Positions 34,505 through 42,935 of a stretch of 46,320 bases of DNA are shown piece after piece. Location: the NCBI GenBank assembly GCA_902607945.1, contig CACLMD010000005.1, forward strand, positions 1 to 46,320, written 5' to 3'. A program made the position numbers and the translations under genes. The notes under the pieces were generated by a model that was not told the origin of the DNA, made no database searches, and saw nothing but the letters and a program-made list of their open reading frames with translations. Each line of letters opens with the position of its first letter. The first letter of the stretch is position 1. The DNA comes from an uncultured Pelagibacteraceae bacterium. Its GTDB lineage: Bacteria; Pseudomonadota; Alphaproteobacteria; Pelagibacterales; Pelagibacteraceae.

Positions 34505-35971
34505 TTATCTATTTTTTTTAAACCTTTTAAATGAAAAGTTTTTAGGTCTTTTTCTATTCTTAAATTTTTTATTACCTTTAAAAGAAGATTTTTTTTTACC
34601 TAAATTTACATTTTCATCTTTTGTTTTTGCACCAAAATAATTTGGATTATTTGTATAACCAAAAGGTTTTTTTTTATTTTTAGAGTCAGATTTTCTATTG
34701 TTTTTTTTCTTAAAGAATTTTTTTTTATCTTTAAAATCAGAATTTCTATTATCTTTTTTATTAAAGGATTTATCTCTATTTTTAAAATTTGATTTTTTTT
34801 TATCTCTAAATCTTGTCTTTTTATTATATTTAGTTTTATCTTTTTTATTTCTATTAAAATTTCTTTTGTGAGAACCTTGTAAAGTTTTAAAATTTGGATC
34901 AACCAATCTTTGAATTGAGTTCCACATAGATCTATCATTTGGTGTAAGAAATGTTAATGAAGAGCCTTCTTTTCCTGCTCGCCCGGTTCTTCCAATTCTA
35001 TGAATATAATCTTCAGGAACTTGTGGTAAATCATAATTTATCACATGTTGAATAAGAGGAATGTCCAACCCTCTTGATGCAACATCGGTTGCAATTAAAA
35101 TTCTACTATTTCCATTTCTAAAGCCAGTAATAACTCGGTCTCTTTTACTTTGTCTCAAGTTTCCATGGATAGCATCTGCTTTATGGCCATCATATTTCAA
35201 TCTTTTAACAATTTTATCAGCTCCATGTTTTGTTTTAACAAAAACTAAAATTGATCCATTTCTTGAAATAAGTTGATTAATTAGTTCGTGATATTTTTTG
35301 TCTTGAGTAATTTCAAAAGTTTCTTGTTTAATTTTTTCTATTGGAGTTGATAAAGAACCAACCGAAATTCTTTCAGGATTATTTAAATATTTTTGAGAGA
35401 TTTTTAAAATATTATTTGGCAAAGTTGCTGAAAATAATAATGTTTGATGATCCTTAGGAATGAATTTTAAAATAAGTTCTATTTGTGGAGTAAACCCCAT
35501 GTCCAGCATTCGGTCCGTCTCATCTAATACTAAGTAATTTACATTAGATAAATTTAAAGTTTTTCTTTCTAAATGATCATTAATTCTTCCTGGTGTTCCA
35601 ACTATTATCCTTGCTCTTTTTTTTAGTTTTTTAAGTTGTTTTTGCATACTCTCTCCACCTATCAAAAGAGCATTACCAATCCCAATTTCCCTAATATTTA
35701 ATTTTAAAACTGTTTGCATAACTTGCGTCGCAAGTTCTCTTGTTGGACAAACAATTAATGCCATGGCTTGTTTATTTTTGATTAATTTATTAATCATTGG
35801 AATAGTAAACGCTAAAGTTTTACCAGTCCCAGTTTGTGCAGTTCCTAAAATATCTTTTCCTGTTAAACTAATCGGAATTGACTTGCTTTGGATAGGTGTT
35901 GGTATTTTAAAATCAGCCAAATCAATTGATTTTTTCAGTTTATTTTCAATTTCTAAATCTGTGAAGTGCAT
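34505..35971 (-). CDS. DEAD-box RNA helicase (RhlE-like) with long basic tail
   Basis: This 488-residue helicase has all core motifs: a Q-motif region, AQTGTGKT, PTRELA, GTPGR, DETD (in place of DEAD), SAT, a RGLDIP and HRIGRTGRAG. The core ends near residue 365. The remaining about 120 residues are a low-complexity tail rich in Lys, Asn, Phe and Arg with repeated KKKxFKxK-like units, probably for RNA binding. The family helps in ribosome assembly and mRNA turnover in the cold. It converges on the amidotransferase gene with a 2-bp gap. Confidence 0.92.
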   Translation of the reverse strand: MHFTDLEIENKLKKSIDLADFKIPTPIQSKSIPISLTGKDILGTAQTGTGKTLAFTIPMINKLIKNKQAMALIVCPTRELATQVMQTVLKLNIREIGIGNALLIGGESMQKQLKKLKKRARIIVGTPGRINDHLERKTLNLSNVNYLVLDETDRMLDMGFTPQIELILKFIPKDHQTLLFSATLPNNILKISQKYLNNPERISVGSLSTPIEKIKQETFEITQDKKYHELINQLISRNGSILVFVKTKHGADKIVKRLKYDGHKADAIHGNLRQSKRDRVITGFRNGNSRILIATDVASRGLDIPLIQHVINYDLPQVPEDYIHRIGRTGRAGKEGSSLTFLTPNDRSMWNSIQRLVDPNFKTLQGSHKRNFNRNKKDKTKYNKKTRFRDKKKSNFKNRDKSFNKKDNRNSDFKDKKKFFKKKNNRKSDSKNKKKPFGYTNNPNYFGAKTKDENVNLGKKKSSFKGNKKFKNRKRPKNFSFKRFKKNR

Positions 35972-36096
35972 TATGTAAAGAAAGATATAAATATATGTAT
36001 TTTAGATTGATGCTTATATCTTTTTGCAATAATAGCAAGAATACTTAATTAAATCGATATTGAGAATGTTGGATTTCTCAGTTAAAATAGTGGTAT

Positions 36097-37209
36097 ATGT
36101 TAACTTATATATTGCCTTTTATTGCACTGATTTTAATCGTGGTCTTTATTCATGAATATGGACATTATTATTTTGCAAAAAGATATGGGGTTGGTGTTAC
36201 TGATTTTTCAATAGGTTTTGGTAAAGAAATATTTGGTTGGAATGATAAATCAGGAACTAGGTGGAAAATTTGTTGGATTCCACTTGGTGGATACGTAAAG
36301 TTTTTTGGAGATCGTAACGTATATTCACAAACTGATCATAAAGAAATATTAGAAAAATATAACAAAGAAGAACAGCAAAAACTATTTACTTTAAAACCAT
36401 TATACCAAAGATCTTTAATTGTTTTTGGAGGTCCTTTAGCAAATTTCTTACTTGCATTAGTTATATTTTTTTCAATTTATACCTTTATTGGAAAAGATTT
36501 TACTCCAGCAGTTATTAATGAAGTTCAAAAAGATAGTCCTGCGATGATTGGAGGATTGAAGCAAAATGATATTATTTTAGAAATTGATGGAAACAAAGTT
36601 CAAAGTATTATGGATGTTTCAAAATACATTACAATGTCTACAGATGAATTAATTGATTTTAAAGTTAAGCGTTCATATGATGAAATTTTATTAAAGATTA
36701 AACCTGACATGGTATTAGGTAAAGATAATTTGGGAAATTCTTTAAAAAAAAGAATGGTTGGAATAAAACTTGGAGCTTATAACAATGAAATAAACCATGT
36801 TAAACTAGGCCCTGCACAGTCATTATTACATGCTGCAAATGAAGTTTACTATGTAAGTATTGCAAGCCTGAAATACATCGGTGGAATGATAGCAGGAAAA
36901 GCCGATACTTCACAATTGGGAGGCCCTATACGAATTGCCAAGATATCAGGTCAAGTTGCTGAATTTGGGATTTTAGCTTTTATCAGTATGATGGCTTACA
37001 TATCTATAAGCCTTGGATTAGTAAATTTATTCCCAATACCAATGTTAGATGGTGGTCATTTAATGTTTTATGCATTTGAAAAAGTTTTGGGTCGTCCTTT
37101 ATCTCAAAAAACTCAGGAAGGTTTTTTTCGAATCGGTATGTTTTTATTGATATCTTTGATGTTTTTTACAACCTTTAATGACCTGAAAGACCTTGGTTTA
37201 TTCAGATAA
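36097..37209 (+). CDS. rseP: RIP metalloprotease RseP (site-2 protease)
   Basis: This 370-residue membrane zinc protease has the HEYGH active site (HExxH type) in IHEYGHYYFAKRYG near residue 19, one PDZ domain (about residues 125-200; SPAMIGGLKQNDIILEIDG) and NLFPIPMLDGGHL near residue 310 for the third zinc ligand. It cleaves membrane-embedded anti-sigma factors and leftover signal peptides. The single PDZ is common outside gammaproteobacteria. Confidence 0.94.
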   Translation: MLTYILPFIALILIVVFIHEYGHYYFAKRYGVGVTDFSIGFGKEIFGWNDKSGTRWKICWIPLGGYVKFFGDRNVYSQTDHKEILEKYNKEEQQKLFTLKPLYQRSLIVFGGPLANFLLALVIFFSIYTFIGKDFTPAVINEVQKDSPAMIGGLKQNDIILEIDGNKVQSIMDVSKYITMSTDELIDFKVKRSYDEILLKIKPDMVLGKDNLGNSLKKRMVGIKLGAYNNEINHVKLGPAQSLLHAANEVYYVSIASLKYIGGMIAGKADTSQLGGPIRIAKISGQVAEFGILAFISMMAYISISLGLVNLFPIPMLDGGHLMFYAFEKVLGRPLSQKTQEGFFRIGMFLLISLMFFTTFNDLKDLGLFR

Positions 37210-37254
37210 TTATAATTTATAAAAATAAAAAAAATCAATTAAATCAATACTAAT

Positions 37255-37283
37255 TTAACATTATACTATATATTGTGTATAAA
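37255..37283 (+). promoter_or_regulatory. Sigma70 promoter of the HU gene
   Basis: TTAACA (37255-37260) and TATAAA (37278-37283) are separated by exactly 17 bp. Transcription would start near 37290, giving a leader of about 75 bases before the HU start at 37365. The leader also holds a six-codon ATG frame (37318-37338). Confidence 0.6.
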
Positions 37284-37364
37284 ATTTTATTAACTACTAA
37301 AAAAAAGGTTGATTTATATGGCTTTTTTTGAAAGATAGAAAATAACCAATAAACCGGAGCTAAA

Positions 37365-37640
37365 ATGAACAAGAAACAATTAATCGTTAAACTTTCAGGT
37401 GCTTTAAATCTAAGTAAAGCAGATGCTGAAAGAACATTCGATACTATTACCAACACTATTTTAGATGCTTTAAAAGGAGATGATTCAGTAAAAATTGCTG
37501 GATTTGGTACTTATAAAGTTGCTAAAAGAAAAGCTAGAGTTGGAAGAAACCCTAGGACTGGTGAGCAGATTCAAATCGGCGCATCACAAAAGGTTAAATT
37601 CTTACCTGCAAAAGCCTTAAAAGAAGTATTTAATAAATAA
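37365..37640 (+). CDS. hup: HU-family DNA-binding protein
   Basis: This 91-residue protein is normal for HU and begins MNKKQLIVKLSGALNLSKAD. The beta-arm motif GFGTYKVAKRKARVGRNPRTGEQIQI carries the conserved RNPxTG that inserts into DNA. It is a nucleoid-structuring dimer. It has a clear Shine-Dalgarno (CGGAG), its own promoter and a strong terminator, so it is a single-gene unit. Confidence 0.95.
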   Translation: MNKKQLIVKLSGALNLSKADAERTFDTITNTILDALKGDDSVKIAGFGTYKVAKRKARVGRNPRTGEQIQIGASQKVKFLPAKALKEVFNK

Positions 37641-37648
37641 GACTTTTT

Positions 37649-37692
37649 AAACAGCCTTAATGTAATCTTAATAAGCATTAAGGCTGTTTCTA
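37649..37692 (+). terminator. Rho-independent terminator after the HU gene
   Basis: AAACAGCCTTAATG (37649-37662) pairs perfectly over 14 bp with CATTAAGGCTGTTT (37676-37689), loop 13 nt, followed by a short T-rich tail. It lies 8 bp after the HU stop. Confidence 0.85.
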
Positions 37693-37709
37693 TATGCAAA
37701 TATTGCATA
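37693..37709. promoter_or_regulatory. Perfect palindrome upstream of amtB
   Basis: TATGCAA-ATA-TTGCATA is a perfect 7-3-7 inverted repeat, 72 bp before the amtB ATG. It is a likely operator for nitrogen control. It does not match the E. coli NtrC consensus exactly; the binding protein is unknown. Confidence 0.5.
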
Positions 37710-37781
37710 CCCAATTTTCCTAATCAGCGTTAGTTTTAAATAATTAAAAAAATATAACTCTTTGCTTAACAGGGAGGTCTA

Positions 37782-39083
37782 ATGACTAAATTAATGAAAA
37801 AAATTAGTGTACCACTTATAAGTTTAATATTTTTATTAAATATGAGTAGTGCAGGTATGGCAGATACGACAGTTTCTGCTGAAGTAAGTTTCATATTTAA
37901 TACTTTGCTATTTTTAATTTGCGGGTTTCTAGTATTTTTTATGGCTTGTGGATTTGCAATGTTAGAATCAGGTATGGTTACATCAAAAAGTGTATCCGTA
38001 ATTTGTGCAAAAAATATAGGTTTGATATCAATCTCTGGAATTATGTTCTGGATGTTTGGCTACAATCTTGCTTATGGTATACCAGAAGGGGGATATATAG
38101 GTAGCTTTATTCCTTGGTCTGACTCTAGTGCAGTTGATACTGGTTATTCAGATGGTTCTGATTGGTATTTCCAAATGGTTTTCTGTGCGACAACAGTATC
38201 GATTGTTTCTGGAACTTTAGCAGAAAGAATTAAGTTATGGCCATTTTTCTTATTTGCAGCAATTCTATCTGGAATTTTATATCCAATAGTAATGGGATGG
38301 CAGTGGGGTGGAGGCTGGTTATCTTCTATCGGCTTTTCTGACTTTGCTGGATCAACTTTAGTTCACTCTACAGGTGGAGCAGCTGCATTAGCTGGTGCTA
38401 TAATTTTGGGCCCTAGATTGGGAAGATTTACTAAATCTGGAACTCCAGCACCTTTAAAACCATTTGCAGCATCTTCAATACCACTTGTAACCTTAGGAGT
38501 ATTTGTTCTATGGTTAGGTTGGTTTGGATTTAATGGTGGTTCACAACTTGCTATGGGAACCGCTGATGATGCAATAGCTGTATCTACAATATTTATGAAT
38601 ACATTTTTAGCTGGTGCCGGTGGAGTTATTGCCGCTGCAGTAGTTACAAGATTAAATTTTGGAAAAACAGACGTTGTCCAAATGTTAAATGGATGTATTG
38701 GTGGATTAGTAGCAATAACCGCTGAACCGTTAATGCCTTCACCTTTAGCTGCAATCTTAATTGGTGCAGTAGGTGGTATAATTGTGGTTTATGGAACTAA
38801 GCTATTATTCTCATTGAAAATAGATGATGTGGTAGGAGCAATTCCAGCTCACTTGTTTGCAGGTATCTGGGGAACTTTAGCAGTGCCAATAACAAATACA
38901 GATATATCATTTAGTGCTCAGTTAATTGGAGTACTTTCAGTTAATATATTTGTTTTTGTAGTCGCTTACATTGTATGGAGTTTGATGAAAGCAACCATCG
39001 GTATCCGATTGAGTAAAGAAGCAGAAACTAAAGGAACAGATGTTACAGAAACAGGTGTCATTGCTTATGCGATACGTGACTAA
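37782..39083 (+). CDS. amtB: Ammonium transporter (Amt family)
   Basis: This 433-residue protein has a cleaved leader (about residues 1-27, ending GMA) and eleven membrane helices. Amt features are FFMACGFAMLESGMV, then FAGSTLVHSTGGAAALAGAIILG with the first pore histidine, then WFGFNGGSQL, then IPAHLFAGIWGTLAV with the second pore histidine. It imports ammonium. A strong GGGAGG Shine-Dalgarno precedes the ATG. No glnK lies next to it in this window, unlike many proteobacteria. Confidence 0.95.
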   Translation: MTKLMKKISVPLISLIFLLNMSSAGMADTTVSAEVSFIFNTLLFLICGFLVFFMACGFAMLESGMVTSKSVSVICAKNIGLISISGIMFWMFGYNLAYGIPEGGYIGSFIPWSDSSAVDTGYSDGSDWYFQMVFCATTVSIVSGTLAERIKLWPFFLFAAILSGILYPIVMGWQWGGGWLSSIGFSDFAGSTLVHSTGGAAALAGAIILGPRLGRFTKSGTPAPLKPFAASSIPLVTLGVFVLWLGWFGFNGGSQLAMGTADDAIAVSTIFMNTFLAGAGGVIAAAVVTRLNFGKTDVVQMLNGCIGGLVAITAEPLMPSPLAAILIGAVGGIIVVYGTKLLFSLKIDDVVGAIPAHLFAGIWGTLAVPITNTDISFSAQLIGVLSVNIFVFVVAYIVWSLMKATIGIRLSKEAETKGTDVTETGVIAYAIRD

Positions 39084-39099
39084 TTGTTAATAACAATAA

Positions 39100-39150
39100 A
39101 GAGATCCTTCGACCTCTTGTATATCTCCGCGATATTCTCGAAGGATCTCT
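39100..39150 (+). other. Nested hairpin in the 3' region of amtB
   Basis: AGAGATCCTTCGA (39100-39112) and TCGAAGGATCTCT (39138-39150) pair over 13 bp. The loop contains a second small stem, ATATC (39121-39125) with GATAT (39131-39135). It lacks a T-tract and precedes a separate terminator, so it is not needed for termination. It may be mRNA-protecting or a small RNA. Confidence 0.5.
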
Positions 39151-39175
39151 CTTAATCTCTCTAATGTTTAGTTAA

Positions 39176-39201
39176 AAAAGGCCCTTAATTAAGGGCCTTT
39201 T
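39176..39201. terminator. Bidirectional terminator between amtB and the glycosyltransferase gene
   Basis: A perfect 26-bp palindrome made of AAAAGGCCCTTAA and its reverse complement, flanked by A-runs and T-runs, so it works for both convergent transcripts. Its last bases touch the stop codon of the minus-strand gene. Confidence 0.85.
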
Positions 39202-40177
39202 AATTTTTATTTTCTTCCCAAAGTTTTTTATAATTTATAAATGGCGACAAACCATAGCTAGAATTTATGTTTGTTAAATGTAAAGAAAGACTTTTAATAG
39301 GGGAAATACAAAATTCCTTTTTATAAATTTCATTCAGATGTTTTTCAAAAGGATCGTTTCTGTCTAAACAAGTATTATAAAAACTATTCCAATACTTATC
39401 TAATAAAGGTTTTGTAGTCATAAATGTGCATAGAGATTTATTAATTGTTCTCCAATGTCTTTTATTTCCAATAAGAATATTTGTTTTTTCATTGTTCATA
39501 TAAAGATATGGATAATCTGAGGGGCACATAAAAATATCCCTATTAATTTGTGTGGCTATTCTTTCATATGATGCAATCATTTCCTCCATCATAGGTTCAA
39601 AATGCAGATAATCATCTTCAACAAAAAAAATTAGATCTTCACCATTATCTTTTGCAAATTCAAATGATTGAAGCAAACTAGCTAAATTTGAAAAAGTCTG
39701 TTCATTTTGTTGTTTTTTTATAATGTCTTTATATTTGTCATGGTCTAATGGAATAATTTTTATATCCAAATCACTTATAACTTTTAGTTTTTTTATCTTA
39801 TTTAAGTTTTCTTCTTTGGATTTATCATCGATAATAATTATTTTGTATTTAATATTTGGATATTTTTCTTTACAAAAATTAATTGATTTAATTAGAGAAT
39901 TTAAAGCCCTTAATGAATATTCAATTTTGGGCTCTTCAAATAATCTTTTTTTATTTTGATCCCATATTTCTACATCTGTGTTGGTTCTAAATATAATTAG
40001 GACAGAATTAACTTTTTTTGTAATTTTTACTTCTCCTAACGGTAAAACAATAGATTTATCATTAATAAAAGAAAGATCTTCATTTAATTTTTTGTCCAAA
40101 GTAGGTGAAATAAAATTATTTTGATCAATAATTTCATAACCTAGCAGTTTTGCTAATTTTATAAAAAGTTTTTTCAT
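39200..40177 (-). CDS. GT-A-fold glycosyltransferase-like protein
   Basis: This 325-residue protein's central region has the pattern of a GT-A fold: VLIIFRTNTDVEI, then YKIIIIDDKSKEENL, then GEDLIFFVEDDYLHFEPMMEEMI, where the E-D-D would be the DxD-like metal site. The C-terminal region RHWRTINKSLCTFMTTKPLL resembles other sugar transferases. An N-terminal about 60 residues are not assigned. Substrate unknown. Its stop lies in the bidirectional terminator; it starts 13 bp from the stop of the next gene upstream on the same strand. Confidence 0.65.
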   Translation of the reverse strand: MKKLFIKLAKLLGYEIIDQNNFISPTLDKKLNEDLSFINDKSIVLPLGEVKITKKVNSVLIIFRTNTDVEIWDQNKKRLFEEPKIEYSLRALNSLIKSINFCKEKYPNIKYKIIIIDDKSKEENLNKIKKLKVISDLDIKIIPLDHDKYKDIIKKQQNEQTFSNLASLLQSFEFAKDNGEDLIFFVEDDYLHFEPMMEEMIASYERIATQINRDIFMCPSDYPYLYMNNEKTNILIGNKRHWRTINKSLCTFMTTKPLLDKYWNSFYNTCLDRNDPFEKHLNEIYKKEFCISPIKSLSLHLTNINSSYGLSPFINYKKLWEENKN

Positions 40178-40190
40178 TTCTAAATTTTAT

Positions 40191-40769
40191 TTAATTTTTT
40201 GACTCATCTATTGCATATTCTAAACGATCTTGTCCCCAAAAAAGTTTATTATTTACCAAAAAGGTAGGGGCTCCAAAAATATCTAATTTAAATGCCTCAT
40301 TTGTTAAATCTTTAAGCTCATCTTTAACTTTCTGTTCTTTTATACTTTTTTCAAAAACAGTATAATCAATATCACAATCTTTTAAAATTTTTTGTATGTT
40401 TTCTTTAATTGAAATATCTAAGTTGTCTTTCCAGTAAGCATCAAAACATAAATCAATAAATCTATTTTTTTTATTATCATCAATAATCAAAAATCCTCTC
40501 ATTAAATATAAAGAATTTATGGGAAATTTTTCATTCCATTTGAATGAGATTTTATTTTTTTTTGAAACTAAAATACAATCATCTTTCATATTTTTTATCT
40601 TTTTTTCATTAAAAGCAGGAGGTGTAACTTCAGCTAGATTGTGTAAACCACCTAGCAGAATAGCTTTATAATTAAAAATATTTCTTAGATTTAAATTAAT
40701 TATTTTTTTATGAGCTAAATATGAATAAGGACTTATAAAATCAAAATAAAAATCTATATATTTATTCAT
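40191..40769 (-). CDS. DsbA-family / 2-hydroxychromene-2-carboxylate isomerase-like protein
   Basis: This 192-residue protein opens with YIDFYFDFISPYSYLAHKK, the signature of HCCA isomerases where a Ser replaces the DsbA cysteine pair (SPYS). It ends with the thioredoxin-fold LDIFGAPTFLVNNKLFWGQDRL. These glutathione-dependent enzymes isomerise aromatic breakdown products, but many homologues are uncharacterised. It overlaps the ABA4-like gene upstream by eight bases. Confidence 0.85.
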   Translation of the reverse strand: MNKYIDFYFDFISPYSYLAHKKIINLNLRNIFNYKAILLGGLHNLAEVTPPAFNEKKIKNMKDDCILVSKKNKISFKWNEKFPINSLYLMRGFLIIDDNKKNRFIDLCFDAYWKDNLDISIKENIQKILKDCDIDYTVFEKSIKEQKVKDELKDLTNEAFKLDIFGAPTFLVNNKLFWGQDRLEYAIDESKN

Positions 40770-41235
40770 ATAGACTTAGGCGTTTTGCATAAAAAATTCT
40801 AATTATCCAATAAACAAACAAACCTATCGGCCCTATTAAATATGTAATAATTAATGGTAAAGTTAAAAGAAATTTATTAATAAGAAACTTTTGTGAATCT
40901 TTTAAAATCCATCCACCAACAAATAAATTTATGGATACAAAATGGATCCAAAATAGCATTAAGTACAAGTCGTCTTCAAATAAATCAGCAACATAAGTTA
41001 TACCTAGATATAAATTGAAGTTACCTAAAAAATCATATGCACCTAAATAAGACTTGTATAGAACAAAACCGTAAGCAGCACTTAGTAAGAATATTGGAAA
41101 TATAGATGTTGCCAGATATTTACATACTTGTGATTGAGGAAAAAATACAATTAAAAACCAAAATGGTAATACCCCAAGGTTTATCCAAAAGTAAAGCATT
41201 TCAATAGTAAAGTAATTATAAATTTGTTCGATCAT
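40762..41235 (-). CDS. ABA4-like (DUF4281) membrane protein
   Basis: From ATG 41235 (MIEQIYNYFTIEMLYFWINL) the product is 157 residues with four to five membrane helices; the longer frame from 41283 would run into recX and is unlikely. Family segments are YLMLFWIHFVSINLFVGGWILKDSQ and IITYLIGPIGLFVYWIIRI. In plants ABA4 affects neoxanthin formation; bacterial roles are unknown. It is divergent from recX with only 28 bp between starts. Confidence 0.75.
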   Translation of the reverse strand: MIEQIYNYFTIEMLYFWINLGVLPFWFLIVFFPQSQVCKYLATSIFPIFLLSAAYGFVLYKSYLGAYDFLGNFNLYLGITYVADLFEDDLYLMLFWIHFVSINLFVGGWILKDSQKFLINKFLLTLPLIITYLIGPIGLFVYWIIRIFYAKRLSLYE

Positions 41236-41263
41236 TCTAAAATATATTATATTAGATCTTATT

Positions 41264-41827
41264 ATGATTCCCATAAGAAACAAAAAAAAATCATTACAGG
41301 TAACTGTTGAAGAAATGCGTAATTTTGCATTAGCTTATGTAGAAAAATATGCACCATCTAAACAACAGCTCAAAACCTATCTCTTAAAAAAGTATTTAAA
41401 AACCTCAGTTCCTAATGTCAAAAAACAAGATGTGACCAATCTAATTGATATTGTTTTAGCTGATCTAGAAAAAAATAAATTTATAAATGATAAGTTTTAT
41501 TCTGAAAGTAGAGCAAAAAGTATGATTCAAAGAGGTAATTCAATTAATAAAATTAGAAGTTATTTATTTGTGAAAGGAATTAATAATGAATTTATCAAAG
41601 AAACTATAGATAAAATTCGTGATGAGAATTCAGATCAAGATTTTTTTTCAGCTATCAAATTATGCAAAAAAAAAAGGATAGGCCCAGCAAGAACAGTTGA
41701 TAATAGACCTTTATTTTATAAAAAAGATATTTCTTTATTAGCGAGAAATGGTTTTGATTTTGAAACTTCTAAAAAGGTAATGGATATTGAAAAAGAAGAT
41801 TATCTAAAAATAATAAATTTACTTTGA
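41264..41827 (+). CDS. recX: RecX-family regulatory protein
   Basis: This 187-residue protein has the RecX three-helix repeats: ALAYVEKYAPSKQQLKTYLLKKYL, then DIVLADLEKNKFINDKFYSESRAKSMIQRGNSINKIRSYLFVKGI, then a third repeat with RPLFYKKDISLLARNGFDFETSKKVM. RecX modulates RecA filaments. recA is not in this window. Its stop overlaps a convergent 46-codon gene by nine bases. Confidence 0.82.
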   Translation: MIPIRNKKKSLQVTVEEMRNFALAYVEKYAPSKQQLKTYLLKKYLKTSVPNVKKQDVTNLIDIVLADLEKNKFINDKFYSESRAKSMIQRGNSINKIRSYLFVKGINNEFIKETIDKIRDENSDQDFFSAIKLCKKKRIGPARTVDNRPLFYKKDISLLARNGFDFETSKKVMDIEKEDYLKIINLL

Positions 41828-41959
41828 TTTTTTTTTCTCCTCTTTAACTAAATGATTAATCTTATTTTTTATATAATTTTTTACAAATACAAATACCAGA
41901 AGTCCAAAAATAGAAACAGAGACAATAATAATCAATATAATTCTTAATTGCTCATCCAT
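41819..41959 (-). CDS. Tiny single-helix membrane protein, 46 residues
   Basis: The frame starts at ATG 41959, sharing one base with the stop of cysQ (TAATG), and ends TAA at 41819. The product is MDEQLRIILIIIVSVSIFGL continuing hydrophobic, then a basic tail (KNYIKNKINHLVKEEKKKSK): one membrane helix with a positive cytoplasmic end. Translational coupling to cysQ supports it. I do not recognise a family. Confidence 0.6.
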   Translation of the reverse strand: MDEQLRIILIIIVSVSIFGLLVFVFVKNYIKNKINHLVKEEKKKSK

Positions 41960-42732
41960 TAAACTAATTTTTTACTTTTTAAGATTAAGCTTGAATTTTT
42001 AAAATCTTTTTTCCCGTATAAGATTTCTTTATTCTCAAAGTCTGTAATCGAACCACCTGAATGTTTCAATATTGCATGTCCAGCGGCAATATCCCATTCA
42101 CAAGCTCTAGGCTCAGCTACATAACCGTCATATTCACCAGTGGCAATTACACAAAATTTTAAAGAACTTTTCATTCTAGTATGTTCTTGGACTTTAAGTT
42201 CTTTAAAAATTTTCTGAATTTCTGGTTTTAATTTACTAGAATATGCTACAAATTTAATATTATTTTCATTATAATTTCTTGAACCGTCAAGTTTGATTTC
42301 TTTTCCATTTGTAAATTCATACGCTTGACCTTCGCCATACGAATAAAACATTCTTTTTTTTTCTGGGGCATAAATTATTCCGGCAACAGGGTTTTTATCC
42401 AATATTAAACCTGCATTGATAGTGAATTCATCTAAATTATTAATGTAATCATAAGTTCCATCTATTGGATCAACTAGCCAGAAATTTCTAAGATCTTTAG
42501 TAGTTTTGTTATCAGATGTCTCTTCAGAAATGATTGGAATTGAGGGAGTCAACTCTTTCAATTTTTTGGTAATAATTTTATTAACTTCTAAATCTCCATT
42601 ACTAACAGGAGTGTTGTCTGATTTAATTCTTTTTGTAAGACCTTCTTTTCTCAAATTTATTGAAACTTCACCTGCACTCAAAAAAGTTTCTATTAGATTT
42701 CTAATTATTTCTTTGGTATTAATTTTTGTCAT
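41959..42732 (-). CDS. cysQ: 3'(2'),5'-bisphosphate nucleotidase (inositol monophosphatase family)
   Basis: This 257-residue protein has metal-binding motifs PIISEETSD, DPIDGTYDYINNLDEFTINAGLI and EWDIAAGHAILKHSGG, in the order of CysQ/IMPase enzymes. It most likely removes the 3' phosphate from PAP or acts on a related substrate. It overlaps a DUF3553 gene by 14 bases upstream and the 46-codon gene by one base downstream, making a compact three-gene unit. Confidence 0.88.
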   Translation of the reverse strand: MTKINTKEIIRNLIETFLSAGEVSINLRKEGLTKRIKSDNTPVSNGDLEVNKIITKKLKELTPSIPIISEETSDNKTTKDLRNFWLVDPIDGTYDYINNLDEFTINAGLILDKNPVAGIIYAPEKKRMFYSYGEGQAYEFTNGKEIKLDGSRNYNENNIKFVAYSSKLKPEIQKIFKELKVQEHTRMKSSLKFCVIATGEYDGYVAEPRACEWDIAAGHAILKHSGGSITDFENKEILYGKKDFKNSSLILKSKKLV

Positions 42733-42895
42733 TTATTTTTTTTAATTCAATATTATTTGAATTGATTACTTTTTTTCCAGCATTTTGAAAATTAACCGTT
42801 ACTTTACCCCTTATTATTGATTGAACTTGTCCAATACCCCATTCTTTAGCTGATGGATTATAAACTTTATCTCCAGGCTCAAAATCTAATATCAT
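42719..42895 (-). CDS. DUF3553 family protein, 58 residues
   Basis: ATG 42895 to TAA 42719 encodes [20 protein letters not shown], then [20 protein letters not shown] and a short tail. The pattern GDxVxxPxxxEWGxGQVQS...VTVNFxxAGK is that of DUF3553, a small SH3-like domain. The gene is 14 bases into cysQ, so translation is coupled. Function unknown; similar domains occur near helicases such as UvrD/PcrA. Confidence 0.8.
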   Translation of the reverse strand: MILDFEPGDKVYNPSAKEWGIGQVQSIIRGKVTVNFQNAGKKVINSNNIELKKINDKN

Positions 42896-42935
42896 TTATT
42901 TAACTTATATTAGAAATAAGTATAAATACCAGATA

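Noticed and set aside
34505-34880. Lys-rich repeat tail of the helicase as a separate repeat or mobile element
   Set aside because: It is continuous with the helicase frame, and long basic tails are common in RhlE-like proteins.
34606-34938. Second minus-strand frame of 110 residues within the helicase tail
   Set aside because: It is an out-of-frame reading of the Lys/Asn-rich helicase tail with only I/K/L low complexity.
36061-36080. TGAGAA/TTCTCA inverted repeat before rseP
   Set aside because: Only six pairs in AT-rich DNA; no further support for a regulatory role.
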